Shown piece after piece: positions 1-9,046 of a DNA stretch of 64,000 nucleotides; position 1 is the first letter of the stretch; each line of letters begins with the position of its first letter. The DNA comes from Oxalobacteraceae bacterium (lineage in GTDB: Bacteria; Pseudomonadota; Gammaproteobacteria; Burkholderiales; Burkholderiaceae_D). The DNA is taken from the NCBI GenBank assembly GCA_027490255.1, contig JAIXYM010000064.1, positions 1 through 64,000 of the forward strand. Direction: 5' to 3'. A model generated the notes under the pieces. That model did no database searches and was not told the DNA's origin. It saw only the letters and a list, made by a program, of their open reading frames with translations. The position numbers and the translations under genes were made by a program.

Positions 1-296
1 CCGGCAATCGCAATATCAAGCGCATTTTGCGTGTTGATCATATTGCCCTGCGCGTGATTTTTTTCTGTCGCAACGATGCGAGTACCCGTACCGAGCATCA
101 AGCCAGTCGGCGCCTGCGTGGTCTGTGCGGTCTGACCACCAGCCTGACGAACATTCTGATAGAGCAGATCTTCGAACATGGCACGGTCGCGCTTGAAGCC
201 CGTGGTATTGACGTTGGCCAGGTTATTCGAGATAACGTTCAGACGGGTCTGTTGTGCATCCAGACCGGTCTTGGCTACCCACATTGATGCATCCAT
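1..296 (-). CDS. flgG: Flagellar basal-body rod protein FlgG, N-terminal part
   Basis: FlgG is the distal rod subunit that crosses the periplasm inside the P and L rings. The first 98 residues are present; the gene continues beyond the left edge. The N-terminus carries the conserved axial-protein D0 helix with the ANNLAN-like motif (here [14 protein letters not shown]) followed by the FlgG-typical MFEDLLYQ and [11 protein letters not shown] segments. The start at the ATG reading MDASMWVAK is preceded by an AGAGAGG ribosome binding site. It is the last visible gene of the flgB-C-D-E-F-G operon, 36 bases downstream of flgF. Identification is by sequence recognition of a highly conserved family; the only uncertainty is the missing C-terminus. 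Confidence 0.96.
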   Translation of the reverse strand, partial: MDASMWVAKTGLDAQQTRLNVISNNLANVNTTGFKRDRAMFEDLLYQNVRQAGGQTAQTTQAPTGLMLGTGTRIVATEKNHAQGNMINTQNALDIAIA

Positions 297-332
297 GATG
301 TCCTCTCTTCTTTACTCTATTCTGTCAGTACA

Positions 333-1106
333 TTAATTACGGGTGCGGAGCATGCTGGCGCCGGACTCGTCGAGTGATTTTGCTTCTTTAATCGTTCTTA
401 CTTGCGTCTCAAAAGACCTCGAAAAATCGATGAGTTTGACCATCGCAGTGACTGGATTAACATTACTGCTCTCCAGCGCTCCCGCAGCGATGATGGGTTG
501 ATTCGGGCCATTCTGAAAATCGCCATTACCCCGGCGGAATTCCTGTTGCGGTGTATAGAGACTGTCGGGTCGACGCTGGAAAACGATGTTACTGGCGTCA
601 CGCAGCATCAGTCGCCCCACTAAAATCTGAACCGCAGGCGCAGGCTGTGCAGGATCACGGGCATAGACATCGCCCTCGCGCGTAATTTGTACATCGAAAC
701 CTTGCGGGATCGTGATGGGTACGCCATCTTCAGACAATACTGGATGATATGAACCATTCTCGAGCACGCCCTGACTGTTCAGATGCAGATCGCCGCGACG
801 AGTAAACGCCAGCGTGCCATCTTTGGCCTGTACACCCAAAACTGCTTTGTCGAGCAAGGCGACATCAAGCTTGTTACCCGTGGCCATGATGGTGCCTGGC
901 TCGAGATTGACAGCATTCGTCTTGTCGATGAAGGGCTGGATACGCGTATCAAAGCCGTCACCTTTGGCTTTGACAGCCACCATGGCGCTTTCGAAGCTTT
1001 TCTTGAAGCCGACGGTCGATACGTTAGCCAGCTCATTATTGAGCTGTTCACGCAGTAGACGTCGCTCGTTGATCGACGCCATCGCAGTAAAGGCTAAACG
1101 GTCCAT
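333..1106 (-). CDS. flgF: Flagellar basal-body rod protein FlgF
   Basis: Proximal rod subunit of the flagellar basal body, exported by the flagellar type III apparatus. The 257-residue length is normal for FlgF. The N-terminal D0 helix has NELANVSTVGFKKS (about residues 24-37). The C-terminus has the paired D0 helix with SNVNPVTAMVKLIDFSRSFE (about 214-233), where FlgF/FlgG proteins usually read NVxxVxEMxxMIxxxRxFE. The N-terminal motif is more divergent than usual (NELANVSTVGF rather than NNLANxxTxGF). A GGAG ribosome binding site lies 7 bases before the ATG. It sits between flgE and flgG in the canonical order, which supports the call. Confidence 0.93.
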   Translation of the reverse strand: MDRLAFTAMASINERRLLREQLNNELANVSTVGFKKSFESAMVAVKAKGDGFDTRIQPFIDKTNAVNLEPGTIMATGNKLDVALLDKAVLGVQAKDGTLAFTRRGDLHLNSQGVLENGSYHPVLSEDGVPITIPQGFDVQITREGDVYARDPAQPAPAVQILVGRLMLRDASNIVFQRRPDSLYTPQQEFRRGNGDFQNGPNQPIIAAGALESSNVNPVTAMVKLIDFSRSFETQVRTIKEAKSLDESGASMLRTRN

Positions 1107-1131
1107 GTCAGACTCCGGTTACTTTGCCGTA

Positions 1132-4100
1132 TTAACTACGGATATTAATAATGGCCTGCGTCAGCGTATTGTTGGTTTCAATCGCTTTGGCATTCGCCTG
1201 GAAGTTACGTTGTGCTGTGATTAGCTCGATCAGTTCATTAGTCAAGTCAACGTTCGCACGTTCACGTGCACCTGCACGAACCGTACCAAAGCCTGCCGAA
1301 CCAGCTTCACCGTACTTTGCATCACCTGATTTAGAGGTTGCGTAGTAGCTGGCATCACCGATCTGTCGTAAACCCGTCGGGCTAGCAAAGTTCACTAGCA
1401 CGATCTTTGCCAGCGACTTCTGAGAGCCATTGGAATAGGATGCCGACACCAAACCATCATCGCCAATATCCACACCGATCAAGTCACCTTCGGGCCGACC
1501 GTTCTGATCTTGCTTGAGCACCGAAAATGGTGATGAATACTGGGTGGATGAAACATAATCGATCGCAAACTGCAGCGTTGCACCGGAATCACCAATGGTG
1601 GTTGATTTGAAGGCGATTGCTTCCAGCGGTGATCTGAGATTACCGGCCGTATCAAAGGTCAGTTCGCCCTTGTCCAAGAAGATAGGAGACCAGAGATCAC
1701 GGGTTTCATCTTCGGAGAAAGTACCTGGGTCAGAGGTTTCCAGTCCGTCACGATCGACATAAAGCGGGAAGCCGTCAGCATTTTGTGCCTGCGGTGGCTC
1801 AATCCAACGACTGGTCGTTCCACGCGCACTAGGCAAGCCATCCAGACCCCAGATACTGTTGGCAGAGACCTTCAGGAAGGAATCGTCGCCAGTGGTACCT
1901 GTCTTGAAAACAAAGCTCTTCGTATTGGTACCGGGATTGGTTACGATTTCGAGCTTCACACCGTTGACTGAACGTCCGAAGTTGTCAGCCAATGCGTTGA
2001 CGCGATCTTCCAGCGTCTGACGAAACTCTTCCATCGTATAGTCGGTTTTCTCCGGCATGGTAATCAGGCCAGTGACGTTGTCTACCGTTACAACAAACTG
2101 GTTATTGGAACCGTCAACCCGAAATTTGTTATCCAGATTGATACCAATGGCGTTACCTTTCAATACAGCCGGTGTAGACGTAATACCGCGCAGTGGTGTA
2201 GAGGAAGTATCAACTTCGGTAGGCGTATCACCCTGAACAAAGCCAAACAAAAAATTTGCTAGCGCAGATGACTTGGAAATAGCGATGCTAGACGTATCAC
2301 CTGTGGTGCCCGAGCTAATTAAGAACTCGCCGGTAGTTTCATCGAATTTCACCTCGACACCGTAGCGCTGATCTTCAGCAGACGTAATCAGACCGCCATT
2401 TGGTAGTACGCTCTTACCCCAGGTACCCGTGTCGGGATCGATTGTTGATTCCACATCGGACAGACCAAATAGCTCATTTCTAGCTGTCGTGAAAGAGCGG
2501 ATGGAGACATCCACATCATCCTCAGGCTTGAAAGTGAACGTTTGACGTACTGGGTCATAGCCGACGGTCACCGGCGATGGGAACTCGACTTCTTTGTCCA
2601 CCACAGCCTGAATGGCAGAAATCGCATCCTGCAGCGTGACAGCAGTCAGATCTTTGATGCCAAATTGTCCTTGATTGAGTACGATCGGCTTAGATACGCC
2701 ACCTACCGTCAGCCGGAACATATCGGCTTCGGTAGAATCTTCAGTCGGCTTAAATGCAGTAAAGTCAAAGTAGCGCTCATCACCGTAGGATTTATTGATC
2801 ACATTGGTGATTTCACGAGCAATTTCGATACCAGTAAATTTCTTTGTTGTGGCGAGATCTTTGAGATAGCTCAGATCAATCGTTACCGGCGTTGCAGATC
2901 CATCGACATTCAGATCAAACACGATATCGTCAGCACCAGTCTCCACACCTAAAGCCGAAGCGGTCAGCGAACTAATCGATGGAATGGTAGCGCCCGCACC
3001 GTGAGCATTGATAGTTATAGTCGTACTACCATCTGAGTTGCCAATGGTGGTCGCGTCGTAAATACGATCCTCGTCTTTGCTGAGATACTCCAGTGTATAG
3101 GTGGCATTGATCGCGGTTGCGGTGCCCCGCTCGATGGTCATGCCACTGTTAGTAGCGACAGCAGTATAAGTTCCATCAGCATTGATCTCATCGATCAAAC
3201 TGGCGATGTCATAACCAGTAAATGTCCTCTCATTAGGAGCCGAACCAAACGTCATAGTCAGATCTTTTACATCAGAATTTACTGCAACGCGCAGAGTTGT
3301 GATAACGCCAGCATTCAGTGTTTCAGAAAAATCACCAGGGTCGGCAGATACCTGCGACACACCGTTGATCTCATCTATAAGCTCGTCAATCGATACGCCC
3401 TGATAACGCTCAGAGCCCAAATCTAAGGTGAACGTGTCACTCAGATATTCCACCTTGTAGCTCATACTGCTGGTAGTTTTGCTTTCTGGACGAATTTCGA
3501 AGCCTTCAGCGAATGAGGCTGTCATTGAAAACTCAGGAATCACAAACGGATTCACACCATCTTTAGGCTTGAGCACCAGTTGACCAGATGCATTGACCGA
3601 GGCCTCATATTCCAGCGTTTCATCAACATTTATTTCAGTCGCCAGACCGGTGATCGTATCGGCTTGTAAAGAACCAGTAATATGACTAAGTTTGTAGCTG
3701 CTGTTTATCTGTGTCGGATCTCCGACATCACCAGTCAGACCAATGACTAGTGTATTAGCAGTCGTGTCGAGCGTCGCAGTGTATTTTCCTGCACGGTTGA
3801 TATTCTCTTCCAAGGAGGCGACGTCCTCACCAGTATAGGTGTCATTACCAACCGTCAGCATTAAACTTTGCATGCCCGGGTCTGTAGCACCCGTGCCAGC
3901 ATCAATCGTAAAGGTCAGTTCGGTAATCTTCTGGGTCTTTGCGGTCTCAGGTGAAGGTGTACCGTTAGCGCCCGAGATAAATGAGTAATTCGGATTGATT
4001 TCGCTCGCAGTACCTAGATCAATAGTGAGCTGGCCACCACCATCCGTACCTGCATTCGCACCCACCGCGGTCGTGGTCAAGGTCATCGCACTAATACGCT

Positions 4101-5814
4101 TGGTCACATCTGAGGTAGTCGCAACCAGATTAGTTCCCACGACGCTAACAGTCACGCCCGGGTTCGGAATTCGTGTACTCAACTGGGCGTTCAGATTCGT
4201 TGCCAAAGCCGCAAGAGTGGTCGTCGCTGGCGCGGGAGTGAGACTGTACGCAGTACCGTTAATCGTAATAGCAAAGTTTGTAAAATCAGTCGTTGCTGGC
4301 GTGGTGCCAAAACGTGGACCTGTGATAGTGGCCTTGTTCAGTGAAGCTGCATACTGACCATCTGCATCAATTGCCGCCTTCAATTGTTCCAGAGTCGCTC
4401 CGGAGAAAATATCGCCAGCAATCTCGATCGCATACGACTCATCCGCATCGGATACAGGAACACGTAGCTGCGTGATGTTACCGCCTGTGGTGGATTCTAG
4501 GATGTCAGCGCTATCAACCGCATTCGCTGTAAACACAGTTAATTCGTAATCGTCGGCAATCAATGTCGGGTCACCCGAGTTACCCGTTAGCTGCACGGTC
4601 AGCTTGCCTGCGACGTTAGTTGCCGTGTACTGACTACCCGCGTTGATTTTAGACACCAGATCATCCAGATCTGCCCCTACGTAGGAATCGGTAGCGATAC
4701 TTAACTTCAGGATATTGCCGCGCTCTTCCGGTTCGAATACCAGTTTGGTCACTGCTTTTTGCTGGGCTGCTGTTTCATCAGGGATGGTGGCACGTGTGTT
4801 CAGAATATAAGACTGCGCATTCACGTCAGAGAATACGGCACCTTTGGTAGGGTTAGTATCGACCCAGGCATTCACGCGATCCGGAAAATCAATACCGTTT
4901 TTCCACTCATTCACCAGAGGTACTGGCAATGGGCTGGCACTTTTTGCTGTGGCAGGTGTTGAGGCGATCGGATTTTTCAGGTCGTCCAGGTTGAACAATT
5001 TGGTCACACCACGGGCAATATCCTGCGGCGGAATGTCCGATTCAGATCGTACTTCGCCGTACTTGTTAACGAACTGTGCCTCTCCAGATTTATCTTTGGA
5101 TTGAATCAGCAATTCCTGAAGCTTGGTGTCACCAATATAAACAAAGGTCTGCCATTTGTTGCTGGGATCTTCAGGTTTGGCGACTTGAGTTTTACGGTAA
5201 TACACCGTAGCCAGGTAGTCGTTACCACCCGCGTCATAGACGGTGATGGCGGTGGTTTTGTTATAGGTAGTTGGATCGTTTTTATCAAACGGCAGTGTTG
5301 GAATCTTGGCGTCCGCGGGCAGGTTCAGGCCCAGCTGAATGTTGGTGGTCGCCACAGCATCACCGGTGGTTGAACGCGGAATGATCAATTTAGACAGGTT
5401 ATCCAGATCAGCTTTGCCGGAGGAGTCAACGGACGCTGCGATCAGTGCCTGGCCCGAGCCATTGACCACCGCATACGAGTCATTCAACAAGAAGGTACCG
5501 TTTCGGGTGTAGATGTCCTGCAGACCGTCGGCCGATTTCAGCGGGAAGAAGCCATCACCGGTAATCGCGATATCGAGCGAGTTTGCCGAGAATTGAATAT
5601 TGCCCTGACTGAATTCCTGACTGACCTGTTTCAGAGCCGTACCCTGACCTACCACCGATGATGCTTTCTGCAGTGGTGAAGTTGCGAAGATGTCACCAAA
5701 GTCAGCGCGCGAGCGCTTGAAACCTGTGGTACCCACGTTAGCGATGTTATTACTGGTCACGGACAGCTGCGAGGTTGCGGCGTTCAGACCGGTCAACGAG
5801 GTATAGAAAGACAT
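1132..5814 (-). CDS. flgE: Giant flagellar hook protein FlgE (1560 residues)
   Basis: FlgE polymerises into the hook, the universal joint between rod and filament. Both ends are canonical. Residues 1-45 hold the D0 helix (SNNIANVGTTGFKRSRADF), and residues about 1505-1560 hold the C-terminal D0 helix (NVDLTNELIELITAQRNFQA). The length is about 3.5-4 times the usual 400-450 residues. The extra roughly 1000 residues lie between about 350 and 1330 and contain a recurring motif of the type YxGxDLxxLxxxINAxGxYTA. It occurs near residues 377, 468, 659, 803, 864 and 992. A second motif, LTGxxGDPTxIxxxYxL, recurs near 409 and 693. The pattern resembles the flagellin/hook IN motif that decorates surface domains of axial proteins. 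AGGAGAAG precedes the ATG. The reading frame is intact throughout. Confidence 0.95.
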   Translation of the reverse strand: MSFYTSLTGLNAATSQLSVTSNNIANVGTTGFKRSRADFGDIFATSPLQKASSVVGQGTALKQVSQEFSQGNIQFSANSLDIAITGDGFFPLKSADGLQDIYTRNGTFLLNDSYAVVNGSGQALIAASVDSSGKADLDNLSKLIIPRSTTGDAVATTNIQLGLNLPADAKIPTLPFDKNDPTTYNKTTAITVYDAGGNDYLATVYYRKTQVAKPEDPSNKWQTFVYIGDTKLQELLIQSKDKSGEAQFVNKYGEVRSESDIPPQDIARGVTKLFNLDDLKNPIASTPATAKSASPLPVPLVNEWKNGIDFPDRVNAWVDTNPTKGAVFSDVNAQSYILNTRATIPDETAAQQKAVTKLVFEPEERGNILKLSIATDSYVGADLDDLVSKINAGSQYTATNVAGKLTVQLTGNSGDPTLIADDYELTVFTANAVDSADILESTTGGNITQLRVPVSDADESYAIEIAGDIFSGATLEQLKAAIDADGQYAASLNKATITGPRFGTTPATTDFTNFAITINGTAYSLTPAPATTTLAALATNLNAQLSTRIPNPGVTVSVVGTNLVATTSDVTKRISAMTLTTTAVGANAGTDGGGQLTIDLGTASEINPNYSFISGANGTPSPETAKTQKITELTFTIDAGTGATDPGMQSLMLTVGNDTYTGEDVASLEENINRAGKYTATLDTTANTLVIGLTGDVGDPTQINSSYKLSHITGSLQADTITGLATEINVDETLEYEASVNASGQLVLKPKDGVNPFVIPEFSMTASFAEGFEIRPESKTTSSMSYKVEYLSDTFTLDLGSERYQGVSIDELIDEINGVSQVSADPGDFSETLNAGVITTLRVAVNSDVKDLTMTFGSAPNERTFTGYDIASLIDEINADGTYTAVATNSGMTIERGTATAINATYTLEYLSKDEDRIYDATTIGNSDGSTTITINAHGAGATIPSISSLTASALGVETGADDIVFDLNVDGSATPVTIDLSYLKDLATTKKFTGIEIAREITNVINKSYGDERYFDFTAFKPTEDSTEADMFRLTVGGVSKPIVLNQGQFGIKDLTAVTLQDAISAIQAVVDKEVEFPSPVTVGYDPVRQTFTFKPEDDVDVSIRSFTTARNELFGLSDVESTIDPDTGTWGKSVLPNGGLITSAEDQRYGVEVKFDETTGEFLISSGTTGDTSSIAISKSSALANFLFGFVQGDTPTEVDTSSTPLRGITSTPAVLKGNAIGINLDNKFRVDGSNNQFVVTVDNVTGLITMPEKTDYTMEEFRQTLEDRVNALADNFGRSVNGVKLEIVTNPGTNTKSFVFKTGTTGDDSFLKVSANSIWGLDGLPSARGTTSRWIEPPQAQNADGFPLYVDRDGLETSDPGTFSEDETRDLWSPIFLDKGELTFDTAGNLRSPLEAIAFKSTTIGDSGATLQFAIDYVSSTQYSSPFSVLKQDQNGRPEGDLIGVDIGDDGLVSASYSNGSQKSLAKIVLVNFASPTGLRQIGDASYYATSKSGDAKYGEAGSAGFGTVRAGARERANVDLTNELIELITAQRNFQANAKAIETNNTLTQAIINIRS

Positions 5815-5889
5815 ATTTACTTCTCCTGAATTGCTAGCGGGCGGTTATTTTTGAATTCGTTTTGAATCTGTTGAATCTGTTCTTTATCG

Positions 5890-6609
5890 TTAATTACCAA
5901 TACGTTTTACTTCTGTCAGGCTGACCAGCGAGCCATCATTGAGCTGGACTTTCATATCGCCTGTAAGAGCATCGGTGGTCACACTGCGCACATTGGCCAT
6001 CGTGGAAACGGGTGCTTTGCTGGCGACGCCAAATCGGGTGACACTAGCTTCAATGCGATAGGTGCCATCAGGCAGCGCATTACCGTCGGCATCGTTACCG
6101 TCCCAGCTGAAGGGGTAGTCACCTTTTTTCTGTGCACCGATCTGACCGGTACGCACCAGGGCGCCGGACGATGAAAATACTTTGAGCGTGATGCTGTCGA
6201 CATCGTTGGCCAAGCTGACAGAACCTTCGACCGGCTCGCCAGCCTTGATCGCCTTACCGTCACTGATAGCAACCGATTTACCAATCAGGCTGGCCGCCGA
6301 ACTCATACGCTCGCCTGACATCGAACTGACCAGGGTCTGCAGTGAATCCGACATCTTGGTCGTGGCTTCAAGCTGAGAGAATTGCGCCAACTGAGCAACG
6401 AAAGCTTCGTTTTCCATTGGATCGAGCGGATTCTGATTTTGCAGCTGCGTTGTAAACAGCGTCAGAAATGCGGTTTGCCCCATCTCACCGCCATTGCCGT
6501 TGAGGATGGCGTTTTCCTGATCTTTTTTGTGCTGTGCTGTCGTCTTGATATTTGACGGCAGCGTGTTCATCGAAGTTGACGATGCTGGTCCGGTCGTGGA
6601 GGTTGCCAT
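5890..6609 (-). CDS. flgD: Flagellar hook-capping protein FlgD
   Basis: FlgD forms the temporary scaffold cap under which FlgE subunits assemble. The 239-residue protein has the conserved N-terminal segment TAFLTLFTTQLQNQNPLDPMEN (about residues 46-67), which is diagnostic. It is followed by the FlgD Ig-like/tudor region with FSWDGNDADGNALPDGTYRIEA (about 167-188). AAGGAAA lies 8 bases before the ATG. It sits 11 bases downstream of flgC and upstream of flgE, the canonical order. Here the cap must handle a hook subunit several times larger than normal, yet its own length is ordinary. Confidence 0.95.
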   Translation of the reverse strand: MATSTTGPASSTSMNTLPSNIKTTAQHKKDQENAILNGNGGEMGQTAFLTLFTTQLQNQNPLDPMENEAFVAQLAQFSQLEATTKMSDSLQTLVSSMSGERMSSAASLIGKSVAISDGKAIKAGEPVEGSVSLANDVDSITLKVFSSSGALVRTGQIGAQKKGDYPFSWDGNDADGNALPDGTYRIEASVTRFGVASKAPVSTMANVRSVTTDALTGDMKVQLNDGSLVSLTEVKRIGN

Positions 6610-6620
6610 GTCAGTTTTCC

Positions 6621-7052
6621 TTAAGCTTTAATCATGTCGATCGTGCGCATCATCAGTTCGCGCGCGGTGTTGACGACTTCAACGTTGTTTTGATACGAGC
6701 GGGATGCCGCCATCAGGTCCACCATTTCGGTGACCTCATTCACGTTGGCCTGATAGACGAAACCGTCACGGTCAGCCAGCGGATTATTGGGGTCGTAGAC
6801 GCGGGGAATGGGCTTGCTGTCGTCAACAATCTTGTCGACTTTGACGCCGCCGACATAGGGCGCACCGGCATGAATCATTTCTTCATCCATCAGCGCTTTA
6901 AATACCGTGCGCTTGCCGCGATAGGCTTCTTTCTCGCTGGCTGCGGTGGTGCCGGCATTGGCCAGATTGGACGCCGTGTTATTCATTCGGACCAGCTGCG
7001 CATTGAGCGCGGTACCGCCAATCCCGAAAATGTTATCGATCGACATTGCCAT
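6621..7052 (-). CDS. flgC: Flagellar basal-body rod protein FlgC
   Basis: Proximal rod subunit; 143 residues, standard for the family. The N-terminal D0 helix holds RMNNTASNLANAGTTAASEKEAYR, and the C-terminus has NVNEVTEMVDLMAASRSYQNNVEVVNTAREL, the hallmark FlgC C-terminal helix. The stop codon of flgB lies inside the GAGGAG ribosome binding site of this gene, implying translational coupling. Second gene of the flg operon. Confidence 0.96.
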   Translation of the reverse strand: MAMSIDNIFGIGGTALNAQLVRMNNTASNLANAGTTAASEKEAYRGKRTVFKALMDEEMIHAGAPYVGGVKVDKIVDDSKPIPRVYDPNNPLADRDGFVYQANVNEVTEMVDLMAASRSYQNNVEVVNTARELMMRTIDMIKA

Positions 7053-7054
7053 GA

Positions 7055-7444
7055 TTATTCTCCTCGCAATGCCTTGCGTATGCTCGATACGCGGTTTTCA
7101 AGAAAGGACAAGGTGGCCTGATAGTCAGCGGCTGCCTTACCGTATTTCGCCTGCTCTACCGACAATTCGACGGTATTGCCGTCCAGCGATGCACTAAATG
7201 GCACGCGATAACGCAGGCCATCGTCGTCCGGGTTTTCATCGGCATACGGAAAGTGCGTCATGTGCGTTGAGCTCATGTTGTCGCTGGGCTTGAATTCAGC
7301 CATCACCGATTTGAAATCAAGTTCACGCGCTTTGAAGTGCGGCGTATCGTCGTTGGCAATATTGCGAGCGAGCAGTTCCATGCGCTGGTTGCGCACTCGT
7401 AATGCTTTCTCGTGTATGCCTAAGGCTTTGCTCAATACATCCAT
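7055..7444 (-). CDS. flgB: Flagellar basal-body rod protein FlgB
   Basis: Most proximal rod subunit, contacting the export gate and FliE. The chosen start gives 129 residues beginning MDVLSKALGIHEKALRVRNQR, with AAGGAG 8 bases upstream. A longer upstream extension in the same frame would overlap the promoter and is not supported. Residues 20-40 contain QRMELLARNIANDDTPHFKA, the FlgB-typical axial motif. The C-terminus reads YQATLSFLENRVSSIRKALRG. It is the first gene of flgBCDEFG, 73 bases downstream of a near-consensus sigma-54 promoter. Confidence 0.95.
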   Translation of the reverse strand: MDVLSKALGIHEKALRVRNQRMELLARNIANDDTPHFKARELDFKSVMAEFKPSDNMSSTHMTHFPYADENPDDDGLRYRVPFSASLDGNTVELSVEQAKYGKAAADYQATLSFLENRVSSIRKALRGE

Positions 7445-7516
7445 GTCGTTCTCCTTGCTGTGCGGTCGCCGAATTACCGACAGTCCGCTCAAGTTTCCAG
7501 CTGTCGATCCGACCAT

Positions 7517-7532
7517 TGCAAAGGTCGTGCCA
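7517..7532 (-). promoter_or_regulatory. Sigma-54 promoter of flgBCDEFG
   Basis: On the minus strand the sequence reads TGGCACGACCTTTGCA, matching the -24/-12 consensus TGGCAC-N5-TTGC with exact GG-N10-GC spacing. Initiation about 12 bases after the GC element would leave a leader of about 60 bases before flgB. It implies control by RpoN and a FleQ-type activator. Confidence 0.9.
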
Positions 7533-7646
7533 ACGCTTGTTTTGTGGAAATAACGTCAGGGCTGAGTCGGCAAGCGGCAAGGATTGACCGCTGCAAGCTT
7601 TGCCTCTGGTGGCAAAGGATTGCCGTGGGGCGGCAATGGGTTAATT

Positions 7647-8017
7647 AACGACGCTGGAACCCGGCTTTCGCCGGGATGACGGTTCTGAGGCCAACCGGAT
7701 TTCAAATGTCATCAAGTGAAGGTGACGACAGTACTGCTTGAGGCGACCCTTAAATTTTCTACCGTCATCACTTGCATGTGATGACTGCTGCGTGGGCGTA
7801 TCGCACGCGATCCGAATTCCCCACTCGCTCCCGGCGAAAGGGTGTAGCGGGGGTTTCAGACCGCATGCGGTCTGCCCGCGGAACGGTAATGGCGTACTCG
7901 CCATTACGCGCCCTGCAAGGGTAGCGGGGGTTTCATGCAGCATGCTGCATGCCCGCGGAACGGCACTGGCTTGCAAGCCAGTGCGCGCCCTGCAAGGGGG
8001 GATCCAGCGTCTTTCGT
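7647..8017. repeat. Mosaic palindromic intergenic element, copy A
   Basis: This 371-base non-coding element lies between flgB and the 3' end of the LysM/transglycosylase-like gene. It has inverted ends (ACGCTGGAACC at the left, GGATCCAGCGTCTTTCG at the right). Inside is a chain of palindromes: a CCCGGC/GCCGGG hairpin (7660-7675); an 8-bp stem around TTGCAT (7764-7785); a perfect 18-bp palindrome centred on GCATGC (7857-7874); a 9-bp stem with a TACT loop (7886-7907); a second perfect 18-bp palindrome centred on GCATGC (7934-7951); and a perfect 22-bp palindrome centred on TTGCAA (7963-7984). Two tandem units share the linkers CCCGCGGAACGG and GCGCCCTGCAAGGG but carry different palindromes. 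Short reading frames here are by-products. Confidence 0.85.
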
Positions 8018-8064
8018 AGCGGACCTTCCGGTTTGAAAATGCACCTAAGCTTGATCACTCAAAC

Positions 8065-9024
8065 TCACAAATCTGAACTCTCAATTTTCGCGACAGTCTG
8101 ATTAAACTCACCCAGTCGCTGCTGCGCATTCAGTCGCAAGCCATTCACAATCGAATTGCGGGTGATGATCCCGGCATTCGGATCACGCCCTTCATATAAA
8201 TAGGCGGCCTGGCGTCCGGCGATTTTCAGGGGCACGTCGGCACGGGGCTCGTTACGCGCGCCCGGCGTCAATACCGTGAGGTAGAGGTTATCTAGCGATG
8301 CAGGGCCATAGTCTTTCAGGCGGGTACGGGTGAAATAGCGATCCACCAGTTCCAACTGGTCCATAACGTTGAGGTTCAATATCTCTTTGGGATTGCTGGC
8401 GTAACCCACACCCGTCGCCCCGGTGCCGGCGCAGAACTGGATAATGCCGTGGCAAAAACCGTTGGTTGCCTTGGGGTTCATGCCATTGGATTCCATTAGG
8501 GTCATACGAGCAAAATCGTCGGGCGCGAAGCGATGTTCACTAGCCAGAGAAAGTATCTTGTTGCGCACGTCAGCCTGCTGATCAGCTGGCAAGAAGCCTT
8601 TGGCCACCGCGCGCGCTAGGGTCTTATCAAGCACTGGTGTTGCCACATTGGCATTTGCGCTGAGCTGCACTGACTCCACTGTCCCCGGCCGCAGCTTCAG
8701 GGCGGCCATGGTGGTCATCGGCGTCATGTTCAAGACTTGCCCCGGTACGATGCGATTGGGATCAGCGATGCCGTTTTCACGGGCAATCGTCTTCGCCATC
8801 TCGTAAATCTGGCCATTATTAAACTGGCCGACCGCATTACCGAGGTAATTGCGGGTCAGATTCATCAAGGTGTCGCCCCGCTTGACCGTCACGCTGGCCC
8901 CGTTGCCGTCCTTGGCCTCTGCCAGCACCTGTCGGAAATCCCCCGCCCGGCCCTTGCGTTCGGCGGCACGGGTGGCGTCGGTGGTGTTGGCGGCGAGCTG
9001 GGCTTTATTGGCTAGAATCTGCAT
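8065..9024 (-). CDS. LysM and lytic transglycosylase-like protein, probable flagellar peptidoglycan hydrolase
   Basis: The 319-residue protein has a LysM peptidoglycan-binding domain (about residues 45-100: VKRGDTLMNLTRNYLG to IVPGQVLNM). A C-terminal region (about 150-310) resembles the SLT/lysozyme-like fold, with a candidate catalytic glutamate at about residue 178 in RMTLMESNGMNP. No signal peptide or membrane segment is visible. That fits export through the flagellar type III channel, as for FlgJ, but this is inference. The gene is divergent from flgA and isolated between flgA and the repeat element upstream of flgB. Its product would plausibly open the wall for the rod. A prophage-type endolysin is a weaker alternative, since no phage genes are nearby. 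Confidence 0.65.
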   Translation of the reverse strand: MQILANKAQLAANTTDATRAAERKGRAGDFRQVLAEAKDGNGASVTVKRGDTLMNLTRNYLGNAVGQFNNGQIYEMAKTIARENGIADPNRIVPGQVLNMTPMTTMAALKLRPGTVESVQLSANANVATPVLDKTLARAVAKGFLPADQQADVRNKILSLASEHRFAPDDFARMTLMESNGMNPKATNGFCHGIIQFCAGTGATGVGYASNPKEILNLNVMDQLELVDRYFTRTRLKDYGPASLDNLYLTVLTPGARNEPRADVPLKIAGRQAAYLYEGRDPNAGIITRNSIVNGLRLNAQQRLGEFNQTVAKIESSDL

Positions 9025-9046
9025 AGTGGCTGGCCTTTACATGGGC

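Noticed and set aside
1-5373. Plus-strand frames opposite flgG, flgF and flgE.
   Set aside because: Short, without starts in context, and fully covered by well-identified minus-strand flagellar genes.
7641-8019. Open frames on both strands between flgB and the LysM gene, and a similar one at 34279-34521, sharing peptide segments.
   Set aside because: They are translations of the palindromic repeat elements; the shared peptides reflect DNA repeat identity, and no ribosome binding site or family match is seen.
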